A program made the position numbers and the translations under genes. From contig USPH01000035.1 of assembly GCA_900556515.1 (NCBI GenBank), forward strand, positions 1 to 9,241: a stretch of 9,241 nt of DNA, in the 5' to 3' direction. The first letter of the stretch is position 1. Every line of letters starts with the position of its first letter. Positions 5,267-9,241 of the stretch are shown piece by piece. The notes beneath the pieces were generated by a model, which was given only the letters and a program-made list of their open reading frames with translations, ran no database searches and was not told the origin of the DNA. Source of the DNA: an uncultured Collinsella sp. (GTDB taxonomy: Bacteria; Actinomycetota; Coriobacteriia; Coriobacteriales; Coriobacteriaceae).

Positions 5267-6259
5267 ATGAGTTTCGCGTTCTATATCTACACCACGATTA
5301 TCATGGGTGTGGCTCTGGTGACCAGTGCCGTGGCATTGGTGGTTTGGCTCATGACGCGCCGTCGCGACAGCCTGGTGGCCGCGGCGGGCTTTTTGCTCTA
5401 CATGCTCGATATGTCGGTCATTTTTTTTGACGAGTACAATCGGCTCAAATACGACTACGCTGTTACCTTTAGCGAGCCGTTGCAGCACCCCTTGCTGCGC
5501 TGCGTGCTCGGTATTGCCATCTATGCCTGCGTGGTACTGTGGATGTTTGCGCGCTTGCGCAAAAGGCCTACGTCGCGCATGCTTGGACTTGCTATCGTGC
5601 CGTTTTCAATCTTGCAATTGGTGCTGGTGCCTCGCAGCGGTGCTGCCGGAGAGATGCAGCAGTATCTCTTTTGGCTCACGCGTGACCTGGGCAATGTAGG
5701 ATGTCTTGCCTATGCCGCCTGGCATTACCGGCACAGGGCCACGCGTGTTGAGAAACTCGACCTCGACCGCTCAAAGCTCTTTTGGAAGGTGGCACTCGTT
5801 CTTGCGTTTTGCGTAATCGCCGAGGACACCTACATGATTTTGCTCTGCCGCCCCGACTCTCAAAACCCCGTCATCAGCCTCTTTTTGTGGTATCTGTCCG
5901 AGCGCAATATCTCCGAAAACGTGCTGCTCGTGGTATGCGCGGTCCAACTCTTTTGCCAGTTTAGCCATATCCTGCGCGTGTATGCCCGTCATCCGCGTGC
6001 CGATGAGGACGTAGCGGCCGAGAGCGCACGCTCTGGGGACGATCTAGCATCACGCGTTGTGATCTATGCCGATGCCCATAAGCTGTCGCGGCGCGAGCAG
6101 GAGGTGCTCACGCTGGTGCTGAAGGGCGACGACGCCCAAAACATCGCCAGCGAGTTGGTCATCAGCCCTGGCACTGTCAAGGCGCACTTGCATCGCATCT
6201 ACGTTAAAAGCGGTGTCTCCAACCGAGATGACCTCATAGATGCCTTTTGGCGTTCCTAG
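5267..6259 (+). CDS. Membrane-bound LuxR-type transcriptional regulator
   Basis: A 330-residue one-component regulator. GGGGAGG (5255-5261) lies 5 nt before the ATG. The N-terminal 235 residues carry about seven hydrophobic segments (roughly 5-28, 35-54, 76-95, 104-121, 134-153, 173-193 and 216-235). A linker follows, then a LuxR/GerE helix-turn-helix at about 271-328 with LSRREQEVL (273-281) and ISPGTVKAHLHRIYVKSGV (299-317). There is no phospho-acceptor receiver domain. This layout, a multi-helix membrane sensor fused to LuxR HTH, is common in Coriobacteriia and is also that of AguR, the membrane activator of agmatine deiminase operons in lactic acid bacteria. Position between the aguA/permease block and the amidohydrolase/MATE pair allows control of either. 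The ligand is not deducible. Codon use is ordinary, unlike aguA. Confidence 0.92.
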   Translation: MSFAFYIYTTIIMGVALVTSAVALVVWLMTRRRDSLVAAAGFLLYMLDMSVIFFDEYNRLKYDYAVTFSEPLQHPLLRCVLGIAIYACVVLWMFARLRKRPTSRMLGLAIVPFSILQLVLVPRSGAAGEMQQYLFWLTRDLGNVGCLAYAAWHYRHRATRVEKLDLDRSKLFWKVALVLAFCVIAEDTYMILLCRPDSQNPVISLFLWYLSERNISENVLLVVCAVQLFCQFSHILRVYARHPRADEDVAAESARSGDDLASRVVIYADAHKLSRREQEVLTLVLKGDDAQNIASELVISPGTVKAHLHRIYVKSGVSNRDDLIDAFWRS

Positions 6260-6349
6260 TCCCTAGTCCTATTCTTCCTTGCATGCGGGTCTTGCCGTGT
6301 GGGCGGGCACGCCGTTGGGCGTAATGACGCGGTAATAATCTCAGACAAT

Positions 6350-6378
6350 AAACCTGCAGGTAAAGCGTGTAAACCTGC
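6350..6378 (+). promoter_or_regulatory. Direct repeat, candidate operator
   Basis: AAACCTGC occurs at 6350-6357 and 6371-6378. The 21-bp period is two helical turns, so both copies face the same side of the DNA. The first copy lies in a palindrome, ACCTGCAGGT (6352-6361). It lies upstream of the possible promoter at 6407-6434. Confidence 0.35.
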
Positions 6379-6406
6379 TTAAACTGACCGTTTGCGGTCC
6401 CTGGCC

Positions 6407-6434
6407 TTGGCACGGATTTGCCCCTGTGTATCAA
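6407..6434 (+). promoter_or_regulatory. Possible sigma70-type promoter for amidohydrolase
   Basis: TTGGCA (6407-6412) and TATCAA (6429-6434) are separated by 16 bp. Transcription would begin near 6440, giving a leader of about 140 nt that includes the three hairpins. The match is fair, not strong. Confidence 0.3.
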
Positions 6435-6447
6435 TGGGTGTAGCGCG

Positions 6448-6552
6448 AAGCCGCGGACGTGGGACAGACGTCCGAGCACGGCTTGTAGGCACGCGCCGAT
6501 GCGGGAGCGCTACGCTCCCAACCGAGTGCCCACGCGGGCGGTGCGTCCGCGT
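6448..6552 (+). ncRNA. Three-hairpin leader of the amidohydrolase gene
   Basis: Hairpin 1: AAGCCG + CGGACGT (6448-6460) pairs with ACGTCCG (6468-6474) and CGGCTT (6479-6484), with an AGCA bulge. Hairpin 2: GGGAGCG-CTA-CGCTCCC (6503-6519), enclosed by GGCAC/GTGCC (6488-6492/6526-6530). Hairpin 3: ACGCGGGC (6532-6539) with GTCCGCGT (6545-6552). Together they occupy nearly all of this stretch and leave AGGAGG at 6571 free. No T-run follows. I do not recognise an RNA family. Confidence 0.4.
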
Positions 6553-6581
6553 TGCAACCAAAGATGCCTGAGGAGGCTCAC

Positions 6582-8210
6582 ATGGACAAGGCTGATGTAG
6601 TTATCAAGAGCAACGCTGTCTTTACCGGCGATGGGCTCGAGCCGTTTAAGGGCGGCGTTGCCGTGCGTGGCGAAAGAATCGTTGCCTGCGGTGACGATGC
6701 CCACTTGGCGCCGTTTATCGGCCCCGATACTGAGGTGCGCGACTTTGGCGATCAGCTCGTTATGCCTGGCCTGATTGACTCGCACACGCATTTTGCTCAG
6801 GGTGCGTTTATGACCGACCCCGATTTTGCCGTCAACCTTATCGATTGCACCAGCTTTGAGATGGCGATGGAGCGTGTTGTAGCGTTTGCGAACGCCCATC
6901 CCGATAATGAGTGGATTCTGGGCTGCCAAATCATTCAGTTCCAGTGGGATATCCCCGAGATGCCCACGGCTGCGATGATCGATGAATACATCTCCGACCG
7001 CCCGGTCTTCCTGCAGCAGGTTGACCTGCATACCTTTAGCGCCAATACCTGTGCCATCAACAAGGTGGGAGTGACTTCGCAGACGCCCGATCCCGCAGGC
7101 GGCAAGATCCTTAAGGATGCCGACGGCAACCTGACGGGCGTGTTTTCCAACAATGCCGGCTCCTTCTTTATGGATGAGGTCTACGATCCCGCGATGGACG
7201 TTGCGGAAGCTTCGTTTACCAAGACGGCAAAGCGCGCTAACAGCTTTGGCATCACCACTGTCGGCATGGTCAATCCTACGTTTGTGAGCATGGAAAACCC
7301 GTATGCAGTGCTTGCGGATCTTAATGCCAAGGACGAATTGCCGCTGCGCGTCTTTTTGTACACCGATCTGTTTGAGAACGAGAGCATGACGCTCGATCAA
7401 ATCAAGGCCAAGTACAACTTCCCTGGTACGCAGGTCGAGTGGCACGGCTTTAAGCAGTTTCTTGATGGCGTGTGCTCCGACCACACCGCTTGGATGCTTG
7501 AACCCTATTCCAACGCGCCCGATACCTGCGGTGAGCCCGCGGAGGATCCAGAGCGCATCCGTGCCGCGATTGTCAGGGCGCAGGAATGGGGCGTTGACAC
7601 GCGCGTCCATACGATCGGCGATCGCTCGGTGCGTTTTGTGCTTGATTGCTTTGAGGAGGGCGAGCGCTTGCATGGTAAGCGGGGTTGCCGCCACTCCATG
7701 GAGCACAACGAGACGGTTCAGCCCGAGGATCTGCCGCGCTACGCGGAGCTTGGCATATGCCCCGGCATGCAACCGTGGCACATGCTGCTCGATATGGCTG
7801 ACCTTGCCAAGGACGATGCCGTGGGCCCCGAGCGTGCAGCGCTTTCGTGGCCCCTGCACAGCCTGCTTGCAAGCGGTGCCGTGGTGCACTTGGGCAGCGA
7901 CTTCCCCGTTGTGGGCTTGGAGCCCATGGAGGAGGTGTACGGCGCAGTCTTCCGCATGCTCGAGGACGGTTCCAACCCAGAAGGGTGGTTCCCGCAGGAG
8001 CGCATCACCATGGCCGAGGCCCTGCGCGCCTACACCTACGGCAGCGCCTACGCCATGCATGCCGAGGATCGCATCGGTACGCTCGCATGCGGCAAACAGG
8101 CTGATATCTGTGTGCTCGACCGCAACCTCTTTGACTGCGAACCGGCTGAGGTCCTCGAGGCCACGGCGTCTCTCACGATGATTGCCGGCAAGGTGGTCTA
8201 CGAGGCCTAG
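6582..8210 (+). CDS. YtcJ-type metal-dependent amidohydrolase
   Basis: A 542-residue member of the amidohydrolase superfamily (Amidohydro_3 type, near the usual length of about 530-550). AGGAGG (6571-6576) lies 5 nt before the ATG at 6582; upstream in-frame TTG (6552) and ATG (6564) lack such a site. Metal-site motifs appear in order: DSHTH (66-70), KQFLDG with Lys291, VHTIGDR with His343, EHNE with His375, and GSDFPV with Asp440. The two ends form the small beta-sandwich domain typical of the fold (VVIKSNAVFTGDG near the start, GKQADICVLDRN near the end). No signal peptide is seen, so it is probably cytoplasmic. YtcJ-like enzymes hydrolyse C-N bonds in amides or formamides with many substrates; the substrate here is unknown. 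It is not of the nitrilase type that hydrolyses N-carbamoylputrescine. It probably shares a transcript with the MATE gene 100 nt downstream. Confidence 0.92.
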   Translation: MDKADVVIKSNAVFTGDGLEPFKGGVAVRGERIVACGDDAHLAPFIGPDTEVRDFGDQLVMPGLIDSHTHFAQGAFMTDPDFAVNLIDCTSFEMAMERVVAFANAHPDNEWILGCQIIQFQWDIPEMPTAAMIDEYISDRPVFLQQVDLHTFSANTCAINKVGVTSQTPDPAGGKILKDADGNLTGVFSNNAGSFFMDEVYDPAMDVAEASFTKTAKRANSFGITTVGMVNPTFVSMENPYAVLADLNAKDELPLRVFLYTDLFENESMTLDQIKAKYNFPGTQVEWHGFKQFLDGVCSDHTAWMLEPYSNAPDTCGEPAEDPERIRAAIVRAQEWGVDTRVHTIGDRSVRFVLDCFEEGERLHGKRGCRHSMEHNETVQPEDLPRYAELGICPGMQPWHMLLDMADLAKDDAVGPERAALSWPLHSLLASGAVVHLGSDFPVVGLEPMEEVYGAVFRMLEDGSNPEGWFPQERITMAEALRAYTYGSAYAMHAEDRIGTLACGKQADICVLDRNLFDCEPAEVLEATASLTMIAGKVVYEA

Positions 8211-8212
8211 CG

Positions 8213-8245
8213 GGGCTGCTGCATCGCCGGGCGGTGCCGCAGCCC
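8213..8245 (+). other. 14-bp hairpin after the amidohydrolase stop
   Basis: GGGCTGC (8213-8219) pairs with GCAGCCC (8239-8245), then after one T/C mismatch GCATCGC (8221-8227) pairs with GCGGTGC (8231-8237) with a CGG loop. There is no T-run, so it is more likely an intercistronic stabiliser or pause site than an efficient terminator. Confidence 0.5.
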
Positions 8246-8256
8246 GTGCGCGCCGC

Positions 8257-8284
8257 CCATCCATCCATCCATTCATCCATTCAT
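8257..8284 (+). repeat. YCAT tetranucleotide tandem repeat, seven units
   Basis: Units are CCAT x4 (8257-8272), then TCAT, CCAT, TCAT (to 8284). It lies in the leader of the MATE gene, ending 26 nt before its ATG and before the ribosome site. Repeats of this size can change copy number by strand slippage. It is outside the coding frame, so any effect would be on transcription or leader length. Confidence 0.7.
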
Positions 8285-8310
8285 CAATCTCTCATGGAAA
8301 GGGGAGAACA

Positions 8311-9193
8311 ATGGCAGAAGAAGCAACCGCCGCTGTTGAGGAGGAGCGTGAGCTTGCCTCGCAGCCGATTCCCGGCCTGGTGCGCAAGTACACCATCATC
8401 ACCGGCCAGGGTATGCTCGCCCAGATTATCATGGTGGTCCTTGAGGGCCTCGTGATGGGTTGGGGCCTGGGTGCACACGGCCTGGCCTGCGTCTCGATCA
8501 TCATGTCGGTCGAGTACATTAACCTGGCCTTTGGCAACCTGTTTGGCACCGGCGTGCCCGCCGTGGTGGGCAATCTTTTGGGTGCCGGCGACATTAAGGG
8601 CGCCAGCAAGGCGTTTAGCCAGGGCTTTTGGCTTACCACGATTGTGAGTGTGCTGCTTGCTGTGGTGATGGCTGTGTTTACCGAGCCCATCTGCGCATTC
8701 TTCGGCGCCACGCCCGACATCATGGCCGATACCGTTGCCGGCGTGCGCACTTTCTCCGTGCTGCTGCCGCTCACGGTCATTGGTCAGATGGTCACCGCCG
8801 TCATGCGTGTGGACGAGAAGGTTCAGATCCAGGCTAACCTCATGACCGTGTCTGCCATCGTCGCTATCTGCTGGCTTGCGCTTTCCACGTTTGTGCTCAA
8901 GCTCGGCGTTATGGGAGCCGGCGTGTACTACGGTCTTTCCATCGGTATCTGGGCCATCGGTGTCTTCTGGTTCATCGGCGGTAAGAAGTCGCAGCTCCAG
9001 ATCAGCGCCGCCGATCTCAAACTCGACATGGGCATCTGCGGTCAGATCATCAAGATCGGTTTCCCGTTCTTTTTGGTGCAGGCTGCCACGTTCATCTTCA
9101 ACACCGTTGCCAACTCGCTGCTTGGCCAGCTCGGCGGCGATATGGGTTCGCTCTACATCGCGGCTTTTGGCGTGATCAACGGCTACATCCTCT
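8311..9193 (+). CDS. MATE-family efflux transporter, 3'-truncated
   Basis: AAAGGGGAG (8298-8306) precedes the ATG at 8311. The frame stays open for 294 genuine codons until the adapter begins at 9194; MATE proteins are usually 440-480 residues, so about a third is missing. The first 20 residues are acidic and cytoplasmic. Typical MATE features follow: IPGLVRKYT before helix 1 (20-28), GNLFGTGVPAVVGNLLGAGD (75-94) with KGASKAF after it, and GQMVTAVMRVDEKVQIQANL (158-177). Several long hydrophobic stretches are visible. MATE proteins are Na+- or H+-driven exporters of cationic drugs, toxins or metabolites; the substrate is unknown. Position after the amidohydrolase suggests export of its product or of a related compound, an inference only. 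Any translation past 9193 is adapter. Confidence 0.9.
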
Positions 9194-9241
9194 CTGTCTC
9201 TTATACACATCTCCGAGCCCACGAGACATGCGCAGATCTCG
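9194..9241 (+). other. Illumina Nextera adapter (assembly contamination)
   Basis: CTGTCTCTTATACACATCT (9194-9212) is the Tn5/Nextera mosaic end. CCGAGCCCACGAGAC (9213-9227) is the Nextera read-2 arm, ATGCGCAG (9228-9235) fits an i7 index, and ATCTCG (9236-9241) starts the P7 primer. All four parts are in the exact library order. This stretch is synthetic; the genome ends at 9193. Confidence 0.98.

Larger units (their letters stand above)
6260..6581 (+). other. 322-nt gap upstream of amidohydrolase
   Basis: No gene is supported. It contains a direct repeat of AAACCTGC (6350-6357, 6371-6378), a small hairpin GACCG-TTTG-CGGTC (6386-6399), a possible promoter (6407-6434) and three hairpins in the leader (6448-6552). 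I see no T-tailed terminator for the regulator; ACGCC-GTTG-GGCGT near 6310-6323 is weak and lacks a T-run. Confidence 0.5.

Noticed and set aside
6552..6581. TTG (6552) or ATG (6564) as alternative starts of the amidohydrolase
   Set aside because: AGGAGG at 6571-6576 is correctly spaced only for the ATG at 6582, and the protein from there begins with the usual family strand.
6510..8276. 588-codon open frame on the minus strand over the amidohydrolase
   Set aside because: Antisense shadow of a gene with all its metal-site motifs; no ribosome site or recognisable domain.
8284..9222. 312-codon minus-strand frame beginning MGSEMCIRDR
   Set aside because: Its first residues are translated from the Nextera adapter and the rest is antisense to the MATE gene.

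Overview
The window looks like part of a draft assembly from a high-G+C gut actinobacterium of the class Coriobacteriia, with Collinsella or a close relative most likely. That placement is an inference from G+C-rich coding sequence, strong Shine-Dalgarno sites, a membrane-bound LuxR-type regulator and the gene mix. No rRNA or marker gene is present to confirm it. The right end is not genomic: the last 48 bases are Illumina Nextera adapter, so the contig ends inside a gene.

Left part (1-4910): an agmatine deiminase gene (aguA, 1749-2954) lies between two paralogous APC-superfamily permeases. The first permease is cut by the window start (1-1380); the second is complete (3501-4910). This gene set fits agmatine uptake and deimination to N-carbamoylputrescine, with one or both permeases possibly exchanging agmatine for putrescine. 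The carbamoyltransferase and carbamate kinase that would complete the ATP-yielding pathway are not in the window. The two non-coding gaps (368 and 546 nt) are rich in potential RNA structure. The first holds a hairpin whose whole loop is complementary to downstream sequence, and a compact three-way junction. The second holds an intrinsic terminator closing a three-way junction, an 18-bp inverted repeat, and a terminator/antiterminator pair just ahead of the second permease.

Middle (4911-6581): a small unrecognised gene on the minus strand (4947-5138) is divergent from a membrane-anchored LuxR-type regulator (5267-6259). Such regulators resemble AguR, the transmembrane activator of agmatine deiminase operons in lactic acid bacteria, so a link to aguA is attractive but unproven. 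A 322-nt gap follows with a direct repeat, a possible promoter and three strong hairpins.

Right part (6582-9193): a YtcJ-type metal-dependent amidohydrolase (6582-8210), then a MATE-family efflux gene (8311 to the contig end) whose leader carries a short YCAT tandem repeat. The same-strand order suggests the two may be co-transcribed, but their substrate cannot be read from sequence.

No tRNA, rRNA, CRISPR array or insertion sequence was seen.
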